From the NCBI RefSeq assembly GCF_000375545.1, contig NZ_AQXF01000002.1, positions 615,830 to 679,829 on the forward strand: 64,000 bases of DNA, written 5' to 3'. Below, piece by piece: positions 34,950-43,421 of the stretch. Under the pieces are notes generated by a model. That model had not been told where the DNA came from, searched no databases, and worked only from the letters and a program-made list of their open reading frames with translations. How positions within the stretch are numbered: the stretch's first letter is position 1; every line of letters begins with the position of its first letter. The DNA comes from Kordiimonas gwangyangensis DSM 19435 = JCM 12864. GTDB lineage: Bacteria > Pseudomonadota > Alphaproteobacteria > Sphingomonadales > Kordiimonadaceae. A program made the position numbers and the translations under genes.

Positions 34950-37631
34950 GTGAACGAGCTCAATAAACGCATTCAGGCACTACTTGCGGGGGTCGCGCTC
35001 AGCGCCATGACCATCGCCGTTCCAGTTTATGCACAGGATGAGAAGCCTGCAAAACCGGCTCAGGCCACGCAGGACGAAGAAGCGGCGCCCGATGAGGCGA
35101 AAGCGGAAGAAGACAAAGCGTCGGACGAGGACAAATCCGACAAGAAGAAAAAGAAAAAAGAGAAAACCATCGCCGACCTCGTTGAAGGCAAAACCGCGAT
35201 GGACGGCCTTTTCAAACTGTATCAGGACCCTGAAAAAGGCGACCTGATGATGGAAGTGCGCGCCGACCAGTTGGGCAAGGAATTCATCTATTTCTCCCAC
35301 ACTGCCGACGGTGTTGTTGAAGGTGGCCATTTCCGTGGCCAATACCGCCAGCAGAAGGTGTTCAAGATCGAGAAACACTTCGATCAGATCGAGTTTGTCG
35401 AGGTAAACCCTTATTTCTACTTCGACCCTGATAATGCCATTTCCCGCGCGGCAGACGCCAACATCAGCAATTCCAGCATTTCGGTGCACAAGATCGCAGC
35501 CAAGTCCGAGGACGGCAACAGCTACCTGATCAAGGCCGATGATCTGTTCACGGATGAGACCTTTGACCAGGTCAAGCCAAGTGGAGACCCGCGCCAGAAG
35601 CCTTGGGAATCCTTCAACCTTGGCAAGCTGTCATCTTCCAAAACCAAGATCGACGAAATCCACAACTACCCTGAAAACACTGCTGTGGTGGTGGACTATG
35701 TCTATTCGAACCCAAGCCCTCAAAACTACGGCAACTGGTTTGACATCACAGACGCCCGCAACGTTACCGTAAAGGTGCAGCACACTTTTGTTGCGATGCC
35801 GGAAAATGATTTCAAACCGCGGTTCGATGATGCCCGTGTCGGCTATTTCCTTGATTATGTGAACGACATGACGAGCCGCGACGCGGCCCCGTGGCGTGAC
35901 ATGATCAACCGCTGGCATCTGGTCAAGAAAGACCCGAGCGCGAAGGTATCCGAGCCGGTAGAGCCCATCGTCTGGTGGATTGAAAACACCACGCCGACCG
36001 AGCTTCGCCCGACCATCAAAAAGGCCGTTGAAGCCTGGAACATCGCCTTTGAGGAAGCCGGTTTCAAGAATGCTGTTGTGGTCAAGGAACAGCCTGATGA
36101 TGCGGATTGGGACGCGGGCGACATTCGCTATAACGTGCTGCGCTGGACCTCAAGCCCGCAGCCGCCCTTCGGCGGCTATGGCCCAAGCTTCACCAACCCG
36201 CGCACGGGCCAAATCCTTGGTGCCGACATCATGCTGGAATATACGTTTCTCACCAACCGCATGAACGCGTCCAAAGTGTTCGAGAGCGCGGCCCTCGGCC
36301 TTGAAGCGCAGAAAGCTGCAGACAAGGAAACAGCATCCTTCATGGAACGCCTGCGCGCGCATGAGCGCAACTGTAACATGGCGGGCCATCTGCAGCTCAA
36401 CAACCTTGTGGGTAAAACGCTGAGCTCTGTGCTGTCTGTCGGCCCGCAAGCCAGCGAGAAACTGGTGGAAGAATCGATCTACTACCTGATGCTGCACGAA
36501 GTGGGGCATACACTTGGCCTCAACCACAACATGAAGGCCACGCAGGCACGCGCCTACAAGGAAGCCTATGACATCTCCAAGCAAGGCAATGGCCTTGCGG
36601 GGTCTGTCATGGACTACCCCAGCATCAACTTTGCCCCTCCCGGCGAAAAGCAGGCGCACTATTACACCGTGCGTCCCGGCGACTATGACATCTGGGCCAT
36701 CCAGTTCGGTTACGATCCCGAGCTTGACGACCCTGTGAAACGGGAAGCGCACCTTGCGCGCTCGACCGAGAAGGCACTGGCGTTTGGTAACGACGCGGAT
36801 GACATGCGCACCGCCGGCAAGGGTATCGACCCCAGCGTGAACATCTACGACATGACCGACGATGCCGTTCAGTTCGCGGAAGACCGCCTGAAGCTTGAGC
36901 AGGAAGCCCTTGGCAAACTTCGCCAGAAGTTCGCCGCGAATGGCGACAGCTATCAGGAACTGCGCAACGCCTACCTGATCCTGACCGCCGATATGGCATG
37001 GCAAGGCCGTGTAGCATCCCGCTACATTGGCGGTATCTATGTTGACCGCGCGGTACAAGGACAGGGCGGCGCCAAGGCGCCCTACCGCCCTGTACCGGAA
37101 GACAAACAGCGCCAGGCCATGAAGCTGCTGCGCGACTATATATTCGCGCCCGATGCTTTTGCGGCTGATGCGTCGCTGCTGCAGTCGCTTGCGATCCAGC
37201 GTCGTGGTTTCTTCCACTTCGCAGGCACTGAGGACCCGAAGGTGCATGGCCGCGCCGCTGCCATTCAGGCGGATATCCTCAATCACCTGCTGCACCCTGT
37301 TACCATGATGCGTATCACCGACAGCGCGCTTTACGGCAACAGCTATACCCTGACAGAGATGATGGGCGACCTGACAGCAGCCATCTTCCAGGATGACAGC
37401 CGGGGCACGGTCAACAGCTTCCGGCAGGAACTGCAGGTGATGTATGTGAACGCACTGATCAAGATCCTGAATGGAACGGACCATGACTATATCGCGCAGT
37501 CAAACGCCTATGCGAACCTGAAGGAACTTCGGGGAGACATGGCGCGCTGGCGTGGTGACGCGGCAACCCGCGCACACCGTGACCATATCGCCTACCTGAT
37601 CGACAAGGCCTTGGAAGTAAACAAGGGCTAA
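34950..37631 (+). CDS. Secreted zinc metalloprotease, DUF5117/DUF5118 type
   Basis: 893 residues from GTG 34950, with AGGAG seven bases upstream. Signal peptide ending near VYAQ, then a Lys/Asp/Glu-rich linker (about 30-75) containing a run of lysines, then a large protease. The zinc site HEVGHTLGLNH (His516, His520, His526) and the later SVMDYPS Met-turn are metzincin marks. The upstream beta-rich part is the DUF5117-like region. Substrate unknown; a secreted or periplasmic role is likely. It ends at a strong terminator and may form a protease cluster with the M1 gene. Confidence 0.88.
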   Translation: MNELNKRIQALLAGVALSAMTIAVPVYAQDEKPAKPAQATQDEEAAPDEAKAEEDKASDEDKSDKKKKKKEKTIADLVEGKTAMDGLFKLYQDPEKGDLMMEVRADQLGKEFIYFSHTADGVVEGGHFRGQYRQQKVFKIEKHFDQIEFVEVNPYFYFDPDNAISRAADANISNSSISVHKIAAKSEDGNSYLIKADDLFTDETFDQVKPSGDPRQKPWESFNLGKLSSSKTKIDEIHNYPENTAVVVDYVYSNPSPQNYGNWFDITDARNVTVKVQHTFVAMPENDFKPRFDDARVGYFLDYVNDMTSRDAAPWRDMINRWHLVKKDPSAKVSEPVEPIVWWIENTTPTELRPTIKKAVEAWNIAFEEAGFKNAVVVKEQPDDADWDAGDIRYNVLRWTSSPQPPFGGYGPSFTNPRTGQILGADIMLEYTFLTNRMNASKVFESAALGLEAQKAADKETASFMERLRAHERNCNMAGHLQLNNLVGKTLSSVLSVGPQASEKLVEESIYYLMLHEVGHTLGLNHNMKATQARAYKEAYDISKQGNGLAGSVMDYPSINFAPPGEKQAHYYTVRPGDYDIWAIQFGYDPELDDPVKREAHLARSTEKALAFGNDADDMRTAGKGIDPSVNIYDMTDDAVQFAEDRLKLEQEALGKLRQKFAANGDSYQELRNAYLILTADMAWQGRVASRYIGGIYVDRAVQGQGGAKAPYRPVPEDKQRQAMKLLRDYIFAPDAFAADASLLQSLAIQRRGFFHFAGTEDPKVHGRAAAIQADILNHLLHPVTMMRITDSALYGNSYTLTEMMGDLTAAIFQDDSRGTVNSFRQELQVMYVNALIKILNGTDHDYIAQSNAYANLKELRGDMARWRGDAATRAHRDHIAYLIDKALEVNKG

Positions 37632-37650
37632 AGATTTAAAATATAATAAG

Positions 37651-37676
37651 AAACGGCGGCCTCGGCCGCCGTTTTT
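37651..37676. terminator. Bidirectional terminator between metalloprotease and SDR genes
   Basis: An 11-bp stem AAACGGCGGCC (37651-37661) with GGCCGCCGTTT (37664-37674), then TTTTTG on the plus strand and T-rich sequence on the minus strand. It sits between convergent stops at 37631 and 37711. Confidence 0.9.
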
Positions 37677-37710
37677 GTGTGTGCAACAGGTGTGCGCTTT
37701 GTGTGCAGCG

Positions 37711-38481
37711 TTAGCGCACGTAGCTGGCACCATTGATATCAAACGTTGCGCCTGTGGAATGATCGCACAGACCCGAGAGCAGGAAGGCCGACATGTTGGC
37801 AATATTCTCAGGCGGTGCGGCCTCCCCTGTCGGGATTTCATCCAGCATCCATTCGTTACCCGGCTCGTAGGCGACGGCAGCCATATCGGTCTTCACCCAA
37901 CCGGGCGCGATTAGGAAAGCGTAGATGCCTTGCCGTGCATAGGCCCGCGCAATAGAGCGCATGAGCGAGACAACAGCCCCCTTGCTAGCGGCATAATGCA
38001 TATAGTCAGGCCCATCACCGCGGAAGGCTGCCCGGCTGGCGATGGTGACAATGCGACCCTGCCCGCCTCGGCTCTCGAAATGCAGGATCGCGCGACGACA
38101 CAGGTCCGCCACGGCCTGAACGTTCACAGCCATGATATGGGCCCAATCCGCCGCCCATTTGCTGTCCGCGCTATCAAGCGGCGTGTCGGGCATTACCCCG
38201 GCATTGTTGACGAGGCCTGTGATATCGCCCTTGAACGCCAGTGCCTGATGCCAGAGCGCATCCGCGGCACCCGCCTCCCCAAGGTCGGACTGAACGGCCA
38301 GTAGCCTGCCTGCCCCATATTCACTTGCCAAGGCATCAAGCTCGCCCGGCGCCCGCGCATAGGAGCCAATAACATTGGCACCAGCCATGAGTAGCGCACG
38401 CGCAGTCGCCGCCCCAATGCCGCGCGAGGCACCGGTCACAAGAATAGTCTGGTTTTCTAGATTCATTGTAAGACTGGACAT
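37711..38481 (-). CDS. Short-chain dehydrogenase/reductase (FabG-like)
   Basis: 256 residues. The NAD(P)-binding motif TGASRGIG (about 17-24), NNAG at about 92, and the catalytic YAASK near residue 162 mark a classical SDR. Family members reduce ketones or oxidise alcohols; the substrate is not clear. An active-site Ser appears in IASRAAF. It ends in GATFDINGASYVR, resembling sugar or 3-oxoacyl reductases. ATG 38481 follows GGGAG; an internal ATG at 38466 is possible. Confidence 0.88.
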   Translation of the reverse strand: MSSLTMNLENQTILVTGASRGIGAATARALLMAGANVIGSYARAPGELDALASEYGAGRLLAVQSDLGEAGAADALWHQALAFKGDITGLVNNAGVMPDTPLDSADSKWAADWAHIMAVNVQAVADLCRRAILHFESRGGQGRIVTIASRAAFRGDGPDYMHYAASKGAVVSLMRSIARAYARQGIYAFLIAPGWVKTDMAAVAYEPGNEWMLDEIPTGEAAPPENIANMSAFLLSGLCDHSTGATFDINGASYVR

Positions 38482-38555
38482 ACTGACACTCCCTGATTTG
38501 GCGTCAGTATAACGAGTGGATCAGACTTGGCTACAGGCTCGCGACATGAGAGGCC

Positions 38556-38834
38556 CTAGTGGGTATTCAACCATTCACGTGCCTGGCGCTGTGCTTCGGC
38601 GATTTGCAATGTGTCCATGTCTTTGGCCAGTTCGCAGCGGTCAACAGCCGCGCGGCGAAGACCCCGGATAGCGGCGAGGTTGAACCATTTGTGCGCCTGC
38701 ACAAAATCCTGGTCCACGCCGTGGCCGGTTGAATACAGAAGCCCAAGGTCATAGAAAGCGTCAGCAGCGCCCGCTTCAGCCTTGGCCAATCGCTCGGTCA
38801 CATAGTCATATAAATCTCTGTCCTTTTGACCCAT
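38556..38834 (-). CDS. Small Sel1-repeat (TPR-like) protein
   Basis: 92 residues, cytoplasmic. One clear Sel1-like repeat, DAFYDLGLLYSTGHGVDQD followed by KWFNLAA, the tetratricopeptide-like helix pair that binds partner proteins. ATG 38834 has GGAG eight bases upstream; ATG 38852 is possible. Function unknown. It stands alone on the minus strand between the SDR and the kinase gene. Confidence 0.75.
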   Translation of the reverse strand: MGQKDRDLYDYVTERLAKAEAGAADAFYDLGLLYSTGHGVDQDFVQAHKWFNLAAIRGLRRAAVDRCELAKDMDTLQIAEAQRQAREWLNTH

Positions 38835-39047
38835 TTTGAGTGCTCCGTCCATTTTTCGGGCGCGCAAACAAGCGCATTCCCTGTCACGGTAGAGACCGTA
38901 ACCCGAGGCAGGCAGGATGTTGTTATATGGCGGACTTTATAGTCGCGTCGCCTCTCATGGGCGCGCTTTATGAATTGAGCATATCAAAAAAATCGGCGAA
39001 CCGGAACAACAAGCGCACCCATGGGGTGCATTTATAAGGAGCATAGG

Positions 39048-40226
39048 TCAGATAGTGGCGTAGAGCGCGGTTTGATGTTCGATCGCGCGGCCTGCGGGGA
39101 AGACAACCTGGGCCGTTGTGCCTACGCCAACCGTGCTCGTGAGCGTGAACGCACCGCCATGGGCATCCATGAAGGCTTTCACCAGCGGCAAGCCAAGCCC
39201 TGTGCCGTCATGCTTGCGGGCAAGGCCCGTATCCGCCTGTACAAAAGGCTGCATCACACGTTTCATTACATCCGGCGTCATGCCCGGACCACTGTCCGCG
39301 ATCTGGAATTCGATACATCCGTCCCGGTTCAGCCGGTCATAGACTCTCACGACAGAACCGTTGGGCGAGAATTTGATCGCATTCGAGATCAGGTTGATCA
39401 GCACCTGTTTGACCACCTGAATATCGGCATGCAGGTCGAAATGATGCCCGCCGGACTTATGCTCGATCACAATACCCCGCGCTTTGGCCATGCCTTCCAT
39501 CATACGCACCACCTGCCCTGTGATCTCCCGCGGGGACTCGTAATCCTCCCTCAGAACAAAAGCGCTGGCTTCGAGCTTGGAGAGATCGAGGATCGAGTTG
39601 ATCATGCTCAGCAGATGTTTGCCGCTATCACGAATGTCGGAGATATAGCCACGATGGTCGCGGATATCCCGGCCACGCACATCTTCGGACATGATAAACT
39701 CCGCAAAGCCGATGATGGCATTCAGCGGTGTACGCAGCTCATGGCTCATGTTCGCGAGGAACTGGGTACGGGCACGTGTCGCGGCTTCAGCCTCCATGCG
39801 CGCGACCTCAAGGTCCTTCATCCGCCGCTCGGCACGTTCCATATTTACTTTGAGGAGCGTATAAGCTGTGCCGATGCCAACATAAACACCATCCTCCACC
39901 ACAATAAAGCCTGCCTGCAGGCTGTCCTTGTTCTCACCCACCAGCGCGCGGTTGAGCTGGTCGAGCGCGACATTGTTTTCAATAATCAGCGGGTTGGCGT
40001 CCATGATTTGGGCGACAGGCCGATTTTCATAAAGGGGGCGGCCATAGCGGTCCGCAAGGCGAATGAGGAAATCGATGCGCTTGAGAAGGCCAACAGGCTT
40101 GTCCCCGGTCACAACAGGGATGGCAACGAGATCAGGATCTGTATGGAAACGCTCATAAACCTCACCACATGTGGCATGTGGCGGCACCGGGATTATGGGC
40201 ATGGATATGATATAAGGCTTACTCAT
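39048..40226 (-). CDS. Histidine kinase with N-terminal CBS-like pair
   Basis: 392 residues with no membrane segment. Residues about 18-125 look like a CBS pair (PVVTGDKPVGLLKRIDFL and FIVVEDGVYVGIGT), a domain that often binds adenosyl compounds. A coiled coil (125-155) leads into HisKA with His162 in NMSHELRTPLNA, then a HATPase domain with DSGPGM and HDGTGLGLPL. No receiver domain and no adjacent response regulator gene, so it is an orphan kinase. ATG 40226 follows AGGAAGAG. CBS domains as sensor input suggest energy or nucleotide sensing, which is inference. Confidence 0.88.
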   Translation of the reverse strand: MSKPYIISMPIIPVPPHATCGEVYERFHTDPDLVAIPVVTGDKPVGLLKRIDFLIRLADRYGRPLYENRPVAQIMDANPLIIENNVALDQLNRALVGENKDSLQAGFIVVEDGVYVGIGTAYTLLKVNMERAERRMKDLEVARMEAEAATRARTQFLANMSHELRTPLNAIIGFAEFIMSEDVRGRDIRDHRGYISDIRDSGKHLLSMINSILDLSKLEASAFVLREDYESPREITGQVVRMMEGMAKARGIVIEHKSGGHHFDLHADIQVVKQVLINLISNAIKFSPNGSVVRVYDRLNRDGCIEFQIADSGPGMTPDVMKRVMQPFVQADTGLARKHDGTGLGLPLVKAFMDAHGGAFTLTSTVGVGTTAQVVFPAGRAIEHQTALYATI

Positions 40227-40456
40227 ACAGGCTCTTCCTAGACTAGCAGTCAAGATGCCGGGAATTCGTTACGGCCTCATGACAAAGCCTGAGCACGCTC
40301 AAGAAAAAGAAAACACTATCTGCCGGGCGGGCCTTGCCCCTGTTCATCGCCTATTCAGCCGCATGTGTCATAGTGCACGCAAAGTACCAAACCGCCTTCA
40401 AACTGCCGCTTTCCCGTCCAAAACTGGGGAATGAGGCCAGCGAGGAGCTGAAAAGC

Positions 40457-41041
40457 ATGATGAAAACAAAATCCAGACTGGTAGCCCTAGCGCTGCCACT
40501 TGCCCTGATGACAACGGCATGCAGCCAGAATATGTCACCCCATTCCTATGAAGGCCGTGCCGTCGGTGAGGCCCGCCGTGTTGAGCGCGGTGTGGTTGAA
40601 AGTTACCGCTGGGTCGAAATCCGTGGCGAAAATAGCGGTGTGGGCACCGCGGTCGGCGTGGGCGTTGGCGCGGCTGCTGGTTCCACTGTCGGCAACAGCG
40701 GCGCAGAGAACATCATCGGCGCCATCGGTGGTGCGCTGCTCGGTGGCCTTATTGGTAACAGCGTCGACAAGTCTTCCAGCAAATCGAGTGGCTTTGAATA
40801 TCTTATCCGCACCGAAAGCGGGGCGTTGATCTCGATCGTACAGGAAGACCGTCATCCGTTTGCAGACGGTACGCCGGTTGTTGTGGTTTTTGCCCGCGAC
40901 CGCAGCCGCGTGATCCTGGATCACAGCGCCTATGAAGACAATCGCGGCGTGGAAACCAGCAGCCGCGACACGCGCTACCGGGACGTACCGCCGATGGAGC
41001 CTTTTGACGAAGATGACGTGATTGAACCCAAGGGAAACTGA
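40457..41041 (+). CDS. Glycine-zipper outer-membrane lipoprotein
   Basis: 194 residues with lipobox TTAC (Cys about residue 21). Residues about 65-105 are two glycine-zipper helices (VGVGVGAAAGSTVG, IGAIGGALLGGLIG) like those of SlyB or the 17-kDa antigen family, which insert in the outer membrane. The C-terminal part is a small beta domain with SIVQEDRHPF. Start ATG 40457 follows GAGGAG nine bases upstream; ATG 40460 is also possible. Likely a structural envelope protein. It is divergent from the CBS kinase gene. Confidence 0.85.
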   Translation: MMKTKSRLVALALPLALMTTACSQNMSPHSYEGRAVGEARRVERGVVESYRWVEIRGENSGVGTAVGVGVGAAAGSTVGNSGAENIIGAIGGALLGGLIGNSVDKSSSKSSGFEYLIRTESGALISIVQEDRHPFADGTPVVVVFARDRSRVILDHSAYEDNRGVETSSRDTRYRDVPPMEPFDEDDVIEPKGN

Positions 41042-41080
41042 TTCACTCGCCCTCTTTGCTTAGCGTTCCTAACATTGACA

Positions 41081-41107
41081 AAACGGCTGGTTTTCCAGCC
41101 GTTTTTC
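41081..41107 (+). terminator. Rho-independent terminator after lipoprotein gene
   Basis: Stem AAACGGCTGG (41081-41090) with CCAGCCGTTT (41095-41104), TTTT loop, then TTTCTT. It lies 40 bp after the stop. Confidence 0.9.
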
Positions 41108-41151
41108 TTATGGCCGGTACCGCGCGAGTAGCCCACCACCCTGCACAGCCA

Positions 41152-41179
41152 AACAAAAAGGCGACCGAAAGGTCGCCTT
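41152..41179 (-). terminator. Rho-independent terminator of the Arg/Asp-rich protein gene
   Basis: Stem AAGGCGACC (41158-41166) with GGTCGCCTT (41171-41179) and a GAAA loop on the plus strand; on the minus strand it is followed by TTTTTGTTTGG. It is 26 bp past the stop at 41205. Confidence 0.88.
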
Positions 41180-41204
41180 GATGTGACTTCTAAACCTGCA
41201 CGCT

Positions 41205-42533
41205 TTAATTGGCGTATTCGACGATCCAGCGGCGGCAGACATAGTTGCCAGCCCGTACATCGTATTCGATACATTTGCGAACCTCGGCACCTGACGGTGC
41301 TGAGTATGTTTCGTTCTCGTAACGATAGGCGTCGGCATCTACATCGTTGTAGTAATAGTTGTCGTCCGCGCTGTAGCGGTAGCTGGACACCGTCCTGCTG
41401 TTGCTGCGGGCGATTGAGTTACCCACCGTCGCGCCCAGAAGCGAACCGACAACAATGCCTGCCGTACGGTTACGGCCACCATCGATTTCCGAGCCAAGGA
41501 TACCGCCGATTACGCCACCAAGGATGGTGCCAGCCACCTCGTTCCCCGAATTCGAGGACGAATAGGTCGTGTGGTAGGTAGGCTCGTTATAATAATAGTT
41601 GGTGGTGTAGCCATGGCTCAGGCCCGGGCAATAGCCGCCATAGTGATAGTGGCTGTGGTGCCCGTTCCAGGCCCAATGCGCACGCGCATGCCAGTAGCCG
41701 GAATAGAACGGCCAGTCACCGTAGCTATAGTGACCATAATAGTTGTGGCGACCCCAGTAGCCATAGGGATAGGTACCAAAACCGATATAGACATTTGTCC
41801 GGCTGCGACCGCGATAGCCATGGTCACGACGGTCACGGTGATCATAGCGGTGATCGTTGCGGCCACGGTCATGGTCGCGACCGCGATGACCATCCCGCCC
41901 GCCACGATGATCGTTACCGCCACGACGATGGTCGTCGTAGCTCACGTTGCGGTCATTACGGTTGCCATAGCTTGTCGGCACACTATTGGTGCGGCGCTTA
42001 TAGTCCGTATTGAAGGCGTTGCTGCCCATCACATCGCGCCGGTCAACCGGACGCGTGCTGTTGCGCGCAACACGTGACGTATCAGTGGTGCGACGAACGT
42101 TGCGCACATCGCGTGACTGGTCACGCCGTACGTCACGGTTCACACGAGACGTGGTGTCCCGGTCACGCACCGGCATTGGCCGTGTATGGTTGAATTCTTT
42201 ATTACGGTTCGTGCGCGTGCGGTCCTGCGCGCGCTCCACGTTGCGTGGCCGCTCTGCCCGCGACACATTACGCGGCGTGTTACTGCGCTGCGACACGTCA
42301 CGGCGGTCATTATTACGGTATTTGCCGGACTGTGCGGCAACATCGCGGCGGTCAGCACGCTGCGGGCGCGCTTCGTTACGCGGCGCACGCTGCTGTTTAG
42401 CCTGCGGTCGCGAGGGCGCTTCCTGGCGCGCACGTTCGCGGCGATCTTCTTTCTTGTCTCGGTCTGCAAATGATGCCGTGCTCGGCACGATCAGCATCGC
42501 TGTCGTCAGTAGGAGTAGAGATTTTCTCAGCAT
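41205..42533 (-). CDS. Secreted Arg/Asp-rich protein with glycine-zipper C-terminus
   Basis: 442 residues. Signal peptide (1-23, TASFA). Residues about 24-230 are low complexity, rich in Arg, Asp and Asn with recurring RR-D-V units; about 230-270 is Gly/His/Arg/Asp-rich; about 270-330 is Tyr/His/Trp/Gly-rich. Then a glycine zipper (about 345-390, ILGGVIGGILG and VVGSLLGATVG) and a small C-terminal domain with two cysteines. The tail resembles RcnB or 17-kDa surface antigen proteins of the envelope. GGAGG directly before ATG 42533 fixes the start. It may bind anionic polymers or nucleic acid; that is inference. Confidence 0.8.
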   Translation of the reverse strand: MLRKSLLLLTTAMLIVPSTASFADRDKKEDRRERARQEAPSRPQAKQQRAPRNEARPQRADRRDVAAQSGKYRNNDRRDVSQRSNTPRNVSRAERPRNVERAQDRTRTNRNKEFNHTRPMPVRDRDTTSRVNRDVRRDQSRDVRNVRRTTDTSRVARNSTRPVDRRDVMGSNAFNTDYKRRTNSVPTSYGNRNDRNVSYDDHRRGGNDHRGGRDGHRGRDHDRGRNDHRYDHRDRRDHGYRGRSRTNVYIGFGTYPYGYWGRHNYYGHYSYGDWPFYSGYWHARAHWAWNGHHSHYHYGGYCPGLSHGYTTNYYYNEPTYHTTYSSSNSGNEVAGTILGGVIGGILGSEIDGGRNRTAGIVVGSLLGATVGNSIARSNSRTVSSYRYSADDNYYYNDVDADAYRYENETYSAPSGAEVRKCIEYDVRAGNYVCRRWIVEYAN

Positions 42534-42835
42534 TTCAACCTCCGTTATCATTGCAGAAATCTTAGCGGGCTGAAACTGAACGGTGCATGAACCTGATTTG
42601 CGAAATTTTGGAAATATTTTCCAAGGTCCAGCACATTCCCCCATCTCACCTTAACCGGCCATACTGTGGCGAGCTCTTGTGGCTCTTCCCGGCGCAGGTG
42701 CATCTGCATCCATCATCAGTTTTAAGATGATAACCTGAAAAGGCAAAATTGTGGCAAATTATTCCAGATTCGCGCCCGAGGCACACAAGACCCGAAAATA
42801 CACGCAATAACAGCGGATTAGCGTAACTCGGCAGC
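42534..42835. other. Intergenic stretch, promoter region of the Arg/Asp-rich protein gene
   Basis: These 302 bases hold no supportable gene. They must carry the minus-strand promoter of the gene starting at 42533. A TTGCCT with a TAAAAC about 16 bp downstream on the minus strand (around 42735-42710) is a weak promoter candidate. Short ATCATC/GATGAT arms lie in the same place. I see no terminator for the gene ending at 42836. Confidence 0.35.
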
Positions 42836-43300
42836 TTATTTCTTGCGGGAGCCAAGCCAGTGTGCGTTGAACGGCAGCGGGTGCGCGGGGTTGTAGACCA
42901 TGTCATCACCGCGCCGCCATGCTTCATCGCGGCGGCGGGCTTCCTCTTCGTCGATGTCTTTGCCAACACCACCAAGCGCAAGCCCGGCACCCAGAAGGCC
43001 AAACACCACCGCTTCCGCTGGGCCGCCGATTTCGTCACCAATAAGGGACCCTGCGAGACCACCGAGGCCCACGTCAACAAGGCTTATGCCGTCACCTGAC
43101 GTGCGGTAGCTTCTTTCAGCACGCATGCTGAGGGGCACGAGCCCCTCTGGTGCTGCCGCCGGTAGCGACGTGAAGAGCGAGCACCGTTCAGCGTCACAAA
43201 GGCGCTGTGCATCCTCAAAACCCGGCGCAGCGTCCTCTGCAAGCACAGGACTTGCAGCTAACAGGCAGGCTGAGACGATCGCAATGTTCATGGTGTTCAC
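42836..43300 (-). CDS. Small secreted protein with glycine-rich hydrophobic segment
   Basis: 154 residues from GTG 43300, which has AAGGAG eight bases upstream. Signal peptide (about 1-21, VLAED). Two cysteines (LCDAERC) form an early CxxxxC pair. Residues about 75-115 are a glycine-zipper-like pair (GLGGLAGSLIGDEIGG, FGLLGAGLALGGVG). The tail is charged and ends SRKK. Unknown function; with its two neighbours it gives three glycine-zipper envelope proteins in 3 kb. Confidence 0.75.
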   Translation of the reverse strand: MNTMNIAIVSACLLAASPVLAEDAAPGFEDAQRLCDAERCSLFTSLPAAAPEGLVPLSMRAERSYRTSGDGISLVDVGLGGLAGSLIGDEIGGPAEAVVFGLLGAGLALGGVGKDIDEEEARRRDEAWRRGDDMVYNPAHPLPFNAHWLGSRKK

Positions 43301-43366
43301 GGTTTTCGCTCCTTATCCACCTGACCATTATAGCACAGTCGCGGCAGAAATACGGCAAGGAAGCTG

Positions 43367-43395
43367 AAAAAGAAAAGGCCCGCCAAAGCGGGCCT
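43367..43395 (-). terminator. Rho-independent terminator after gatB
   Basis: On the minus strand AGGCCCGC (43395-43388) pairs GCGGGCCT (43383-43376), then TTTCTTTTTC. It lies 27 bp past the gatB stop. Confidence 0.88.
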
Positions 43396-43421
43396 CATAA
43401 TCTGTATTTTGTACCGGATGC

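Noticed and set aside
39012-39036. Palindrome GCACCCATGGGGTGC as terminator of the CBS-kinase gene
   Set aside because: Short stem, three-base loop and no T-run on the minus strand.
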